A stretch of DNA of 58,131 nt, taken from assembly GCA_050747525.1 (NCBI GenBank), contig JBOGOC010000092.1, forward strand, positions 1-58,131. The letters run 5' to 3'. This document shows, in pieces, positions 35,527-45,043 of the stretch. Numbering within the stretch: position 1 is the first letter of the stretch; each line of letters starts with the position of its first letter. Made by a program: the position numbers and the translations under genes. The DNA is from JBOGOC01 sp050747525. Its GTDB lineage: Bacteria; Acidobacteriota; Polarisedimenticolia; JACPZX01; DASXTC01. The notes beneath the pieces are model-generated. The model did no database searches, was not told the origin of the DNA, and saw only the letters and a list, made by a program, of their open reading frames with translations.

Positions 35527-37989
35527 TCATCCTCCCACCGTGATCTCCGCGTCCACGGAGTTGACGGTCAGCGCGCCGCCCTCGAAGGTCTCGGCCCGCA
35601 CCGGCCCGAAGCCCACGCGGGCCTTGCCGGCGGCCAGGGCGCGGAATCTCACCGCCGCCAGCGCGCCGCCGCGCGAGATGCCCGCCGATCCGCCCAGCCG
35701 GGTCAGCTCGACCTGCACCTGGCCGGGGCCCGTCTTGGTGGCGGAGAACTGCGTCTGGGTGCCGTCGCTCTTCATGATGATCCCTTCCAGCGCGGAGTCG
35801 AAGTCCACGGTGGCTGGATCATAGGTCAGCGTGAAGGCCACCTTCTGCAGATTGGTGACGTTGTTCACCAGCAGGTTGAGCGAGAAGGTCCCTCCCGTGA
35901 CCACGCTCAGCCGGGCCGGGGCGATGGTCATGTTCATCGGCCCTGCGGCGGCGGGTGGGACTCCCTGCGGCGCGGCCGCGGCGTTCGGGTCGACCGCCTG
36001 CGGTGCCGGCGCCGGAGGCTGCTCTTGCTCCATCTGCTCCTCTAGAGGAAGGTCGTCCTCCTCGACCTCTTCCTCCATCGGCACCTCCGTCGGGGGCGCC
36101 GCCGCGCCCGGGCCGGTTGGAGGCTGCCCGCCCGGCGCGGGCCGCTGCCCGGGTGTCTGAGCCGGAGCCGGCGCCTGGCCCGGCGCGCCGGCCGCGGGGG
36201 CCGCGTTGGGATCGGCGGCCGCCTCGGCCTCTTCCTCGGCCTCCTCGTCCTCACCCTCCGCGCTGGTCTCGTCGGTGGTGAAGGGCGTGGCGAACACGCT
36301 GCCGGCGTCACCGCGCAGACGCGGGTTGCTCTCGTTGCCGATCCACAGGGCCTCCAGGTCCTCGGGCCTCAGGTCCGGGATGCGGATGATGTGCGGCGTG
36401 AGCGTCAGGATCAGGTCGGTCTCGCGGCGCGTGTCGGCCTTGGTGGAGAAGATCTTGCCCAGCCCGGGGATGTCCATGATTCCGGCCACGCCCGAGCGCC
36501 CGCTGGTGCCGTCGTCCCGGATGAGACCGGCCAGCAGGTTCGACTCCCCGTCCTTGAGCCGGATGACGGTGTTGATCTGGCGGGTGTTGATCGAGGGCTG
36601 GCTCACCCCCTGCCCCGCGTCCACCAGCTCGCCCAGCTGACTCACCTCCACGTTGAGCTTGAGGGTCACCTCCCTGTTGTGGTGCACACGCGGCTCGATC
36701 TCGATGACGATACCCACTTCCTGGTAGGTGAACGACGTGATCGGGACCACCGACCCTCCCACCGTTCCGGTGGTGTTGAAGGTGGTGGTGGGGATGGGGA
36801 CCGAGTCCCCGATGTGCAGGTTGGCCTTCTCTCCCTCGGTGACGCGCAGCTGCGGCTTGGCGATGGTGCGGGTGCCGCTGTCGGTCTTGAGGAAGTCGAG
36901 CGTGACCCTGGGGATGGGGCCCAGGCTGTACAGGCCCAGCTGGTTGAGGATCCCCAGGTTGTTCAGCGGCACGCGATCGGGCCCGTCCCACTGCACGTTG
37001 AACTGACGCGGGGTGATGTTGATCCCCAGCGTCTTGCTGATGGTGCGGCTGATCTCCAGCAGCTCGACGTCCACGATCAGCTCGGCTTTGGCCTTGTCGT
37101 TGGCCTCGATGATCTTCGCCGCGATGGCGATCTTGTTGGGCGTGTCGCGGATGGTGATGGCGTTGAGCTGCTGGTTCTGCACCACCTTGCGTGCGTCCAG
37201 CATGGTGCGCAGCAGCGACTGCACGTCCTTGACGTCGGCGTTGGACAGGAAGAAGGTCTTGATGACCTCGTCCTCCAGCTCGCGCCGCTTCTGCTGGTTG
37301 TCGTCGGCGATGATGATGGTGTTCTCGTCGAGGACCTTGAAGAAGTGCTTGTTGGTGAACATGAGCGTGTCCATGGCCTTCTCGAAAGGCACGTTGTCCA
37401 GCTCGATGCTCACCTTCTTGGTCAGGTCCAGCTTCGGATCGTAGAGGAAGTTGATCCCGGTGGACTTGGACAGCACGTCGTAGATCTTCCCCACCTCGAA
37501 GTCGCGGAACTTCAGTGCCACGGGGATGTTAGAGCGTGGGTTGAGCAGCGGAGCGCCGCGCGTCTTGCGGGCGGCCTCCTTCATTTTCTCCAGCTCGGTC
37601 TGGCCGATGAGCGAGCGGGCCTTCTGCCATTCCTGCATGGCGCGGTCGAGCGCCTGGGCGGCGAAGCTGTTGATCGGGTCCAGAGTAACCGTCTGCTGGA
37701 GCTCACCGATGGCCATCTCCAGCTGGCCCGCCGCCTGGTACTTCTTGGCCTTCTCGAGATGGACCTGCGAGGCCCTGAGCTTCGCGCGGCTCAGCGCGAT
37801 CGTCCAGCGCGTGTTGGTGGGGTCCATGGACGCCAGCCGCGCGTAGGCCAGCACGGCCTGGTCGTACTCTCCGGCGGCCTCCTGGCGCTCGCCGATGCTG
37901 GCCAGCTTGCCGGCGGCGCAACCGGCCGCCCCCATCACGACACACATCGCCAGCGCCAGAGCGCCGGCCCTCGACAGTTTCCACCCCAC
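35527..37989 (-). CDS. Secretin with TPR-like N terminus and C-terminal cohesin domain
   Basis: About 820 residues, outer-membrane gate of the secretion or pilus system. It is a lipoprotein by sequence (AAGC lipobox, Cys24). TPR-like helices (about 30-140) precede an N0/STN domain (SNIPVALKFRDFEVGKI, about 165-235), an N1 domain and the secretin channel (about 390-570, with RVTEGEKANLHIGDSVP and GESNLLAGLIRDD). A Pro/Ala/Glu-rich linker leads to a cohesin-like domain (about 690-820: ARLSVVTGGTFSLNL, VAFTLTYDPATVDF). The GTG start follows AAGGAG by 8 bp. Geobacter's atypical T2SS secretin has a similar cohesin fusion, as far as I recall. Confidence 0.88.
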   Translation of the reverse strand: MGWKLSRAGALALAMCVVMGAAGCAAGKLASIGERQEAAGEYDQAVLAYARLASMDPTNTRWTIALSRAKLRASQVHLEKAKKYQAAGQLEMAIGELQQTVTLDPINSFAAQALDRAMQEWQKARSLIGQTELEKMKEAARKTRGAPLLNPRSNIPVALKFRDFEVGKIYDVLSKSTGINFLYDPKLDLTKKVSIELDNVPFEKAMDTLMFTNKHFFKVLDENTIIIADDNQQKRRELEDEVIKTFFLSNADVKDVQSLLRTMLDARKVVQNQQLNAITIRDTPNKIAIAAKIIEANDKAKAELIVDVELLEISRTISKTLGINITPRQFNVQWDGPDRVPLNNLGILNQLGLYSLGPIPRVTLDFLKTDSGTRTIAKPQLRVTEGEKANLHIGDSVPIPTTTFNTTGTVGGSVVPITSFTYQEVGIVIEIEPRVHHNREVTLKLNVEVSQLGELVDAGQGVSQPSINTRQINTVIRLKDGESNLLAGLIRDDGTSGRSGVAGIMDIPGLGKIFSTKADTRRETDLILTLTPHIIRIPDLRPEDLEALWIGNESNPRLRGDAGSVFATPFTTDETSAEGEDEEAEEEAEAAADPNAAPAAGAPGQAPAPAQTPGQRPAPGGQPPTGPGAAAPPTEVPMEEEVEEDDLPLEEQMEQEQPPAPAPQAVDPNAAAAPQGVPPAAAGPMNMTIAPARLSVVTGGTFSLNLLVNNVTNLQKVAFTLTYDPATVDFDSALEGIIMKSDGTQTQFSATKTGPGQVQVELTRLGGSAGISRGGALAAVRFRALAAGKARVGFGPVRAETFEGGALTVNSVDAEITVGG

Positions 37990-38005
37990 GCGGTGCGCTC
38001 CTTTG

Positions 38006-38701
38006 CTATCGACCAAGATGAAGTTTCCTCGTCTCGTCCTTGTGATTGGGATCGACGTACCCGATGAGGGCGTATTCCGGCCCGATCGAAAGGACCTTGA
38101 ACTGCCCCATGAGGACCTCACCCTGGCGCGCCATCATCACCTTGTCACCCTCGAGAAAGACGCCCAGCTTCCTGTCCGACGAGCCCAGCATCCCCATCAA
38201 CTTGAAGTTCACCGCAGGCGCCACGGGCTTGGGCGGGGGCGGAGGAGGCAGCTTCGCCTGCTGCTCCGCCAGCCGTGCCGCTTCCTGGCGCTGCTGCTCG
38301 GCCAGCGCATCCGCCTGCACGCGCTGCTCCTCTTCGATTCTCTTCTGCTCGCGCAGCCTGATCTCCTCGGCGGCGAGAGCCGCTTCGGTCGCCTTGCGCT
38401 GGGCCTCCAGCTCGGCGGGCGTGGGCGGTGGGGGCGGCGGGGGCTTGCGATGGCCGTACTGGAACAGGTTGCGATCGGCCTCTGAGTCGATCCGCTGGTT
38501 CGGGTCCAGCACGAGCCACGGATTGATCGTGGAGACGTCCTTGATGGAGTTCATCACGGCCACCACGTCGATCGCCGGCACGTCCGCAGGTCCGGCCACC
38601 GCCTCCCTGGTGCCGAGGCCTGTGCCGAAGCGCAGGTAGACCACCACCAGCACCACCAGCACGCCCAGCAGGGAGGCCTGCCTTCGCGTCTCGCGCGACA
38701 T
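38006..38701 (-). CDS. pilP: PilP/GspC-like assembly protein
   Basis: 231 residues. One N-terminal membrane helix (ASLLGVLVVLVVVYL) is followed by a Pro-rich stretch (PPPPPPP) and a long Glu/Ala/Gln-rich helix, then a small beta domain (FKLMGMLGSSDRKLGVFLEGD, FKVLSIGPEYALIGYVD) of the PilP/GspC HR type that contacts the secretin N0 domain. Its start overlaps the pilO stop as TGATG. It ends 16 bp before the secretin start. Confidence 0.75.
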   Translation of the reverse strand: MSRETRRQASLLGVLVVLVVVYLRFGTGLGTREAVAGPADVPAIDVVAVMNSIKDVSTINPWLVLDPNQRIDSEADRNLFQYGHRKPPPPPPPTPAELEAQRKATEAALAAEEIRLREQKRIEEEQRVQADALAEQQRQEAARLAEQQAKLPPPPPPKPVAPAVNFKLMGMLGSSDRKLGVFLEGDKVMMARQGEVLMGQFKVLSIGPEYALIGYVDPNHKDETRKLHLGR

Positions 38702-39342
38702 CAGGCTTTCCTCCTGTTCCGGCCCCGGGTGGACTTCGCCGTGTCGTCGGGCATCTCGGGATCGAGGAAATAGGTCGACACGGCGATGCTCAGCCCGAGG
38801 ATCACCCCGCCCTCCTTCGAGCTGGACAGCTCGATGGAGTTGATGATGATGAACTGCTCGGACTTCTCGATCGTCTCGATGAACTCGCGCAGGCTCTCGT
38901 ACGACCCGGTGAGAGGCATCGCCGCCCCGAACCGCGCGATCTTGTCCTTGGTGGGAGCCGCCTCGGCCGCGTAGTTGATCGACTTGACATCGATCTTGAA
39001 CCGCTCCGCGATGGCGCGGATCTCCCTCTGGAAGGCGATCATCCGCTCGGCTTTGGTCGCCAGCACGTCCTGGTAGAACTTCTGGAGGTCCGTGCTGCCC
39101 GCCATCACGCGGTCACGCTCGGTCTTCAGGGTCTCGACCTCCTTCTGCCGCCGGGTGACCAGGTCGGACAACCGGACGGACTCTTCCTGCAGGCGCCCCT
39201 GCTCTCGCGCGCGCGGCAGGTTCACCAGGAAGGTGAAGGCCAGGTTGAGCCCCAGCCACGCCAGCACGATCCCGATGATGACCGGCGACTTCTCGCGGAC
39301 ATCGAACTCGGCCAGGTAGCTCGCGGTCGTCGTCTTCTTCAT
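38701..39342 (-). CDS. pilO: PilO-like inner-membrane assembly protein
   Basis: 213 residues. A membrane helix (PVIIGIVLAWLGLNLAFTF) is followed by a coiled coil (RLSDLVTRRQKEVETLKTERD) and a ferredoxin-like domain with the PilO motif LTGSYESLREFIETIEKSEQFI. It sits between PilN and PilP, the standard order. It overlaps pilN by 4 bp (ATGA) and pilP by 1 bp. Confidence 0.85.
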   Translation of the reverse strand: MKKTTTASYLAEFDVREKSPVIIGIVLAWLGLNLAFTFLVNLPRAREQGRLQEESVRLSDLVTRRQKEVETLKTERDRVMAGSTDLQKFYQDVLATKAERMIAFQREIRAIAERFKIDVKSINYAAEAAPTKDKIARFGAAMPLTGSYESLREFIETIEKSEQFIIINSIELSSSKEGGVILGLSIAVSTYFLDPEMPDDTAKSTRGRNRRKA

Positions 39343-40373
39343 GGCTTCACCGGGGCGTTGGGATCGGCGGCGGGGGCGGGTGCGGGCCCCTGGCCGGCCT
39401 TGGCTTTTGCCCTGGCCTTGCCGGCGTTCCTGGGAATGACCCGCGAATTGATGAATTCCAGCCTGCCGAACCGCTTGATGAACTCCTCGTCGCTGAGCTT
39501 CGTGGGATCCATCTCCAGCGACTCGGGCCCCTGGCTCTGGGCTTCCGGCTCGGCGGTCGGGGGGGCGGGCGACGCGGCCTGCGCCCCGGACGGCACGGGC
39601 GACGGCTGGGCCGGAGACGTGGCGGCCGGCGACGTCACGGGCTGGCCCCCGGGCGCGGCGACGACCGGGTCCGGCACGACAGCCGGGATCTCCGGTGCAG
39701 AGGACGAGGAGCCGTCCGGCGCGCCTGGCGCTCCGGCCGAGAGCGCCACCGGCGCTTCAGCCGCGGGGGCCGTCCCGCCCGCCGGCTGCGCGGCCTCCAG
39801 CGTGTCCTTGCCGGCGGGGATGTAGTCCATCACCAGGCTGAACTTCAGCTCGTTCTGACTCTCCTGCTTGTCCTCGCGGAGCGGATAGACGTTGGAGAAG
39901 AACAGGGATCCGGCGAGGTTGGCCTCGAACTCCAGGAAGGCATCGGGCGATCGGGCCATGCCCGTCAGCGTTATCTCGATGCGCTTGGTGGAGATGGCGG
40001 GTGCGATGCGCTGGACCTTCACCTCCGGCGGTATCAGCTCCTCCAGGTTGTCGAAGAGCTTCGACCAGGAGAAGAAGCGGCTCACGATCAGCCCGTCGGC
40101 GAACGACGACTTGGTGTTGATGACGGCCAGGTCGAGTCCGGAGATCTCCTTCTGGATCTTGTCCACGTCCTGGTAGATCTGCATGTAGCGATCGTTCACG
40201 AAGGTCACGTCGGCGCGCAGCTGCCCCAGCTGCTCGCCCGACGAGACGAACGACCAGACGTTGTAGGCAGTGGCCGCCGTCAGGAGGGCCGCGCAGGCCG
40301 CGTACACCGCGTAGTACGCGGTGTTGTTGCGGAACGGGCGGCGCGCCAGGTTGATCGCCGGTGGTCGGATCAT
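39339..40373 (-). CDS. pilN: PilN-like protein with a long Pro/Ala-rich tail
   Basis: 344 residues. The N terminus INLARRPFRNN is the PilM-binding motif of PilN. A membrane helix (YAVYAACAALLTAATAY) and a coiled-coil/ferredoxin-like domain (up to about 190) follow. The last 150 residues are mostly Pro/Ala/Ser with a conserved-looking tail (DEEFIKRFGRLEFINSRVI), much longer than usual PilN. It overlaps pilO by 4 bp. Confidence 0.82.
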   Translation of the reverse strand: MIRPPAINLARRPFRNNTAYYAVYAACAALLTAATAYNVWSFVSSGEQLGQLRADVTFVNDRYMQIYQDVDKIQKEISGLDLAVINTKSSFADGLIVSRFFSWSKLFDNLEELIPPEVKVQRIAPAISTKRIEITLTGMARSPDAFLEFEANLAGSLFFSNVYPLREDKQESQNELKFSLVMDYIPAGKDTLEAAQPAGGTAPAAEAPVALSAGAPGAPDGSSSSAPEIPAVVPDPVVAAPGGQPVTSPAATSPAQPSPVPSGAQAASPAPPTAEPEAQSQGPESLEMDPTKLSDEEFIKRFGRLEFINSRVIPRNAGKARAKAKAGQGPAPAPAADPNAPVKP

Positions 40374-40374
40374 C

Positions 40375-41442
40375 TCAGGCCTCCCTCCCCAGCGCCGCGC
40401 CCACGGCCGGGGCCAGGCGCTGCAGGGTCTCGATGGCCCGGGCGGGCCCCCCCGCCTCGACCTGCGCGGGGACGCGCACCACGCGGCGCGGGTCGATCAG
40501 CTCCGGGGGCTGCGCGGACGGGGCGCCCTCGAACAGGCCGGCCACCCTCTCGAAATCGTGCCCCACGAGGCGCATGTAGATGCGCGAGAGCTCGCGCCCC
40601 TGCAGCCGCTCCTGGTAGTAGACGAGCGACGCCTGCGACTCGCGGTGGATCAGACGGAGCGCGGCGTCGCCTTCCTGCTCGCCGCCGAAGGTGAAGGTCT
40701 TGCACCGGTAGAAGATGGGAAGCCCTTTGCGGAAGATCATCAGCGTGAAGAAGAAGCCGGTGGCGTTCACCACCAGGAAGTCGCCGCCCGCCGGCACTTC
40801 GGCCTCCATCACGCTGCGGTACAGGTGCAGCAGGCTGAAGGTGCTGAGATCCATGAGCCCGGGGCGGATCCCCTGCCGGACGAACACCGACTCGTGCTCG
40901 GTGACGATGGCCGAGGGCATGATCACCGCCAGCACGCTGAACCCGAGGCCATGCTCGCCGGGGAAGACCTCGTAGTCGACCACCGCCTCCTCGATCTTGA
41001 AGGGGACCGCCTTCTTCATCTTCCAGCGCACCAGCTCGGTCACCTCGCGCCGCGTGCGCGGCAGCTGCTCGAACGGCAGAAGCGCCACGCGGGCCAGGTG
41101 GTCGGGGACCACAAGGGAGATCCGGTCGGTCCGGATCCCCTGGGTCTGCAGCGCGCCGGCCACCAGCTGCCGGTAGCGCTCCTCGGAGGTGATGCGGATG
41201 CTGAAGACGTCGCTCTCCAGAAGGTCCTCGGGCACGTCCACCTGGCCCACGGAGGTCAGCACCCACTTCCTGAGCTTGTCCTTCGCCAGCCGGACCACGG
41301 AGACATGGCGCACCCCCATGTCGACGGCCACGGTCGGGTACTTGGGGCGCAGGCCTCCCGCACGGGTGGCGCCGTCGCCCGGCCTCAGCCAGGCCGGCAG
41401 GCGGAGGCCTTTCAGGTCGAAGTTCAGCAGGCTACCGGACAA
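40375..41442 (-). CDS. pilM: PilM-like actin-fold ATPase
   Basis: 355 residues, cytoplasmic partner of PilN. The actin-like phosphate motif VAVDMGVRHVSVVRL occurs near residue 37, and the family's LLPFEQLPRTRREVTELVRWKMKKAVPF segment is clear. The start is a TTG inside the last codons of the ATPase gene (11-bp overlap), with a weak AAGGTGA site before it; no ATG or GTG start precedes the actin motif. Confidence 0.8.
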   Translation of the reverse strand: MSGSLLNFDLKGLRLPAWLRPGDGATRAGGLRPKYPTVAVDMGVRHVSVVRLAKDKLRKWVLTSVGQVDVPEDLLESDVFSIRITSEERYRQLVAGALQTQGIRTDRISLVVPDHLARVALLPFEQLPRTRREVTELVRWKMKKAVPFKIEEAVVDYEVFPGEHGLGFSVLAVIMPSAIVTEHESVFVRQGIRPGLMDLSTFSLLHLYRSVMEAEVPAGGDFLVVNATGFFFTLMIFRKGLPIFYRCKTFTFGGEQEGDAALRLIHRESQASLVYYQERLQGRELSRIYMRLVGHDFERVAGLFEGAPSAQPPELIDPRRVVRVPAQVEAGGPARAIETLQRLAPAVGAALGREA

Positions 41443-43060
41443 AGGTCACCTTGTTGATCTCGCGCAGCGTGGTCATGCCGCTGAGCACCTTCTGCACCGC
41501 CGACTCTCGCAGGAACAACATCCCTTCTTCCTTGGCCACGCGCTTGATCTCGGCCGCCGACTTGCGGGCCAGAATCAGCTCGCGGATGTTGTCCGACAGG
41601 TCGAGGATCTCGGCGATGGCCGTGCGCCCCTTGAACCCCGTGCCGTTGCAGTCGATGCAGCCGCGCCCCTCGTAGAAGGTGGCGTCGGCGTACACCACCG
41701 GGTCCAGGCCCGACTCCTCCAGCAGCTTGGCGTCCACGGCAACCGGCCTTCGGCACTCGCGGCAGATCATCCGCACCAGGCGCTGCGCCAGCACGCAGTT
41801 GAGCGCGGAGACGAAGTTGTACAGCTCCACCTTCATGTTCAGGAAGCGCCCCAGCACGTCCACGACGTTGTTGGCGTGGACGGTGGTGAACACCAGGTGC
41901 CCGGTGAGCGCGGACTGGACGGCGATCTGCGCCGTCTCCTCGTCGCGGATCTCACCCACCATGATCTTGTCGGGGTCGTGGCGCAGGATGGATCGCAGGC
42001 CGCGGGCGAAGGTGAGCCCCTTCTTCTCGTTGACCGGAATCTGCGTGATGCCGGGCAGCTGGTACTCCACGGGGTCTTCGATGGTGATGATCTTGTCCTC
42101 GTCGGACTTGATCTCCGACAGGGCCGCGTACAGCGTGGTGGTCTTGCCCGAGCCGGTGGGGCCGGTGACCAGGAACATGCCGTAGGGCTCGGTGATCTGG
42201 CGTCTCATGATTTTCAGCTCGGACGCCTCGAAGCCCAGCACGTCCAGCCGCAGCACGCGGAACTCCTCGTTGGCCGACTCCTTGTCCAGGATGCGGATGA
42301 CCGCGTCCTCGCCGTGCACCGAGGGCATGATCGACACGCGGAAGTCGATGGCGCGCCCCTTCAACTTCATCTTGAAGCGGCCGTCCTGCGGCACGCGCTT
42401 CTCCGCGATGTCCAGCTCGGACATGACCTTGATGCGGGAAATGATGGTCGAGTGGAACTGCTTGTCGATGGGGTCCATGGCGTTGTACAGCACGCCGTCG
42501 ATGCGGTACTTGATGGCCACCTCGCGGTCGCGCGTCTCGATGTGGATGTCGGAGGCGCGGCGCTGCAGCGCGTTGAAGATGGTGGAGTCGATCAGCTTGA
42601 TGATGGGCGAGGCATCGGAGGTGAGCTTCTCGATGGTCAGTTGCTCCTCGCCGTCCTCGTCCTCGCGGATGAGCTGGACCTTGAAGTCCTCGGTGGCCTC
42701 CTCCAGCACCCGCTGGCTGGACTCCGACTTCTTGAGGATCTCCTGGATGGCCGAGCGCGTCCCCACCATGACGTCGATGGGATGGCCCAGCAGCAGCTCC
42801 AGCTCGTCGATCATCAGGACGTCGCTGGGGTCCGACACCACGCACACCAGCGTGTTCCCCTGGTACTTCCAGGGAACGAAGTTGTAGCGGAACATCAGGT
42901 CCACGGGGATCGACCGGAACAGGTCGTGGTCGATGGTGAACTGGGTGAGGTCCACGTACTGCAGCCCGAGGCGCGTGGCGATGCGTTGCGCCTGGACTTC
43001 CTCGGAGGTCACGTCCGGGCCCGAGGCCTCCTCGACGTCACGCTCTGGCGATGTGCTCAT
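41432..43060 (-). CDS. GspE/PilB-type secretion ATPase
   Basis: 542 residues, hexameric motor for pseudopilus extension. An N-terminal GspE_N domain (about 20-130) is followed by the NTPase with RRASDIHIE, Walker A GPTGSGKTTT, an Asp box (IITIEDPVEY), Walker B (IMVGEIRDEETA) and HANN histidine box. The zinc finger shows CRECRRP and CIDCNGTG. Closest to PilB/GspE; no PilT-type retraction ATPase is present, so extension only. The start has GAGGAG about 10 bp upstream. Confidence 0.93.
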   Translation of the reverse strand: MSTSPERDVEEASGPDVTSEEVQAQRIATRLGLQYVDLTQFTIDHDLFRSIPVDLMFRYNFVPWKYQGNTLVCVVSDPSDVLMIDELELLLGHPIDVMVGTRSAIQEILKKSESSQRVLEEATEDFKVQLIREDEDGEEQLTIEKLTSDASPIIKLIDSTIFNALQRRASDIHIETRDREVAIKYRIDGVLYNAMDPIDKQFHSTIISRIKVMSELDIAEKRVPQDGRFKMKLKGRAIDFRVSIMPSVHGEDAVIRILDKESANEEFRVLRLDVLGFEASELKIMRRQITEPYGMFLVTGPTGSGKTTTLYAALSEIKSDEDKIITIEDPVEYQLPGITQIPVNEKKGLTFARGLRSILRHDPDKIMVGEIRDEETAQIAVQSALTGHLVFTTVHANNVVDVLGRFLNMKVELYNFVSALNCVLAQRLVRMICRECRRPVAVDAKLLEESGLDPVVYADATFYEGRGCIDCNGTGFKGRTAIAEILDLSDNIRELILARKSAAEIKRVAKEEGMLFLRESAVQKVLSGMTTLREINKVTFVR

Positions 43061-43073
43061 GTCCGTGGTCTCC

Positions 43074-44291
43074 TCAGGCCGCCGCGGCGGACGATGCCTT
43101 GATGAGCGGCAGATAGATGGCCAGGATCATCGTGGCCACCACCAGTCCCATGAAAATCAGCAGCGCCGGCTCCATCAGGTTCACGATCGTGGTCAGATCG
43201 GTGTCGATCTCCTCGTCGTAGAAGCTCGACACGTTGGTGAGCATCTCCTCCAGGGCGCCCGTGGACTCGCCGACCTTGATCATGGAGATGCTCATGTCGG
43301 TGGTGAGGCCGGTGGCCTCCAGCGACTGCCACAGGGGCTGCCCCTCGCGCACCTTGCCCGCCACCTTGATCATCTCGGACTCGAAGATCCGGTTGCCCAC
43401 CGCGCGCGAGGAGATCTCCAGGGCGGTCACCAGGGGGATGCCGCCCTGCACCAGCGTGCCCAGAGTGCGGCAGAAGCGCGAGATGGCGTACTTGGTGGTG
43501 ATCGATCCCAGCAGCGGCAGCCGCAGCTTGTAGCGATCCCAGGACATGGCTCCCTTCTCGGAGCGCCGCCACATCACCACCAGCGCGATCACCGCCGCCA
43601 GGGACAGTCCAAAGAGGATCATGTGGCCGCGCACGAACTTGGAGACGGCCAGCAGCACCACGGTGATGATGGGCATGTCGGCCTTCATGCCGGAGAAGAA
43701 CTCCTCGAACTTGGGAAGGATGAAGGTCACCAGCAGGACGATGAGGCCCATGGCCATGGTGCACAGGATGGCCGGGTAGATGAGCGCCGAGACCACCTTC
43801 TTGCGCAGGGCCAGCATCGTGCGGCTGTAGACGATGTAGCGCTTCAGCACGGCGGCCACCTCGCCGGAGCGCTCGCCGGAGGCCAGCGACGACGCATAGA
43901 TGCGCGGAAACAGATCGCCGTGGCTGGCGAAGGCGTCGGAGAGCGAGGCCCCGCTCTTGACCTGATCGCGGATGTCCACCAGGGCGGCCTTGAACGCGGG
44001 ATTCTTGCGGCGCTCCATCAGGATCTCGAGGCTCGAGAGGATCGGCAGCCCGGCGGTGATGAGGGAGGCCAGCTCCTGGTTGAAGACCAGGAACTCCTTC
44101 GCGGCGATCCGCTTCCGGCGGAAGTTCTTGAAGTCCAGCAGCGCGGCGGCGGCCGCCTTGCGGCGCAGCGAGAAGATCAGGTAGTCCTGTCCCTCGAGCT
44201 CGCGGCGCGCGTCCTCTTCGGTGGCGGCGGTGAAGGTCTTCTCGATGACCTGCCCCGAAGACGTTCCCAGCTTGCAAGTGAACTCAGCCAT
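43074..44291 (-). CDS. GspF/PilC-type inner-membrane platform protein
   Basis: 405 residues. Two T2SF domains (about 70-195 and 270-395), each with the QELASLITAGLPILSSLEI or FCRTLGTLVQGGIPLVTALEI motif, and three to four membrane helices. It anchors the ATPase to PilMNO. The ATG has GAGGGG 8 bp upstream; its stop is 13 bp before the ATPase gene. Confidence 0.93.
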   Translation of the reverse strand: MAEFTCKLGTSSGQVIEKTFTAATEEDARRELEGQDYLIFSLRRKAAAAALLDFKNFRRKRIAAKEFLVFNQELASLITAGLPILSSLEILMERRKNPAFKAALVDIRDQVKSGASLSDAFASHGDLFPRIYASSLASGERSGEVAAVLKRYIVYSRTMLALRKKVVSALIYPAILCTMAMGLIVLLVTFILPKFEEFFSGMKADMPIITVVLLAVSKFVRGHMILFGLSLAAVIALVVMWRRSEKGAMSWDRYKLRLPLLGSITTKYAISRFCRTLGTLVQGGIPLVTALEISSRAVGNRIFESEMIKVAGKVREGQPLWQSLEATGLTTDMSISMIKVGESTGALEEMLTNVSSFYDEEIDTDLTTIVNLMEPALLIFMGLVVATMILAIYLPLIKASSAAAA

Positions 44292-44302
44292 GTCGCTGCC
44301 CC

Positions 44303-45043
44303 TCAGCGTTCCGCCGCGGTCGCCGTGACCGAGACGAAGAGCGCCTGCTTGGAATCCTGGCTGCTGGTGGCTCCCAGCACCGTGGTCTGCTTGTCCTTGA
44401 GGTTCAGGACCAGGTCCATCAAGGTCACGTAGCGCGGCGCGCCGCCCGGGTTCGCCGGACGGAGCCGCTCCAGCACGAACCGCTCCATGCGGATAATCCC
44501 CATCCCCGGGTTGACCGACCCCATCTTGAAGGTCACCCGGTAGTCCTCCGGGGTCTCGCCCAGCCCCAGAGCGCCGCTCTCGTTCTCGGCCGTGGGGAGC
44601 GAGGCGTCGCCGATCTGCGTGATCACGCCCCAGCGGGTCAGGTCCTGGATCATCGAGGGAGGGAGCCCCATGCGCCGCGGCGCGGCCTTGGATCCTGACG
44701 GAGGCGTTCCTTCCTCGGCCCTCATGAGCTGGATGACCAGCTGGATGTGACGCGGGGGCAGATCGAAGCCCGTGATCAGGCCCTGGATGCGGTCGAGCCG
44801 ATCGGGGGTGTCGGTCACCGTCACCGCGCGGATGCGCGGCTGCACGGCGTACGACCCGCGATCGCCGAGGACCGGCTGGATCAGGGCGACCACGTCGTCC
44901 ACGGAACGGTAGCTCACCGTGAAGGTGCGGCTGGACAGCCCGGCATCAGGCGCCGGAGCGGCGCCCGCCGGGATGGCGGTGCCCATGACGGCCGCCACCA
45001 TCCCCATGAGGAGTCCCGCCGCGCGGAAGCAGCGCACGATCAC
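44303..45043 (-). CDS. Stand-alone secretin N-domain (NolW-like) exported protein
   Basis: About 246 residues. A signal peptide (FRAAGLLMGMVAAVMGTAIPAGA) is followed by one N1/NolW-like fold: RTFTVSYRSVDDVVALIQPVLG, RAVTVTDTPDRLDRIQGLI and HIQLVIQLM. The rest (about 115-246) resembles the region between N3 and the channel but the channel itself is absent. The GTG start overlaps the anti-sigma stop as GTGA. It could sit beside the secretin as a cap, pilotin-like piece or sensor. Confidence 0.7.
   Translation of the reverse strand: MIVRCFRAAGLLMGMVAAVMGTAIPAGAAPAPDAGLSSRTFTVSYRSVDDVVALIQPVLGDRGSYAVQPRIRAVTVTDTPDRLDRIQGLITGFDLPPRHIQLVIQLMRAEEGTPPSGSKAAPRRMGLPPSMIQDLTRWGVITQIGDASLPTAENESGALGLGETPEDYRVTFKMGSVNPGMGIIRMERFVLERLRPANPGGAPRYVTLMDLVLNLKDKQTTVLGATSSQDSKQALFVSVTATAAER

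Noticed and set aside
36391..38067. Plus-strand 558-codon open frame opposite the secretin
   Set aside because: Antisense to a gene with clear secretin motifs; no domain seen.
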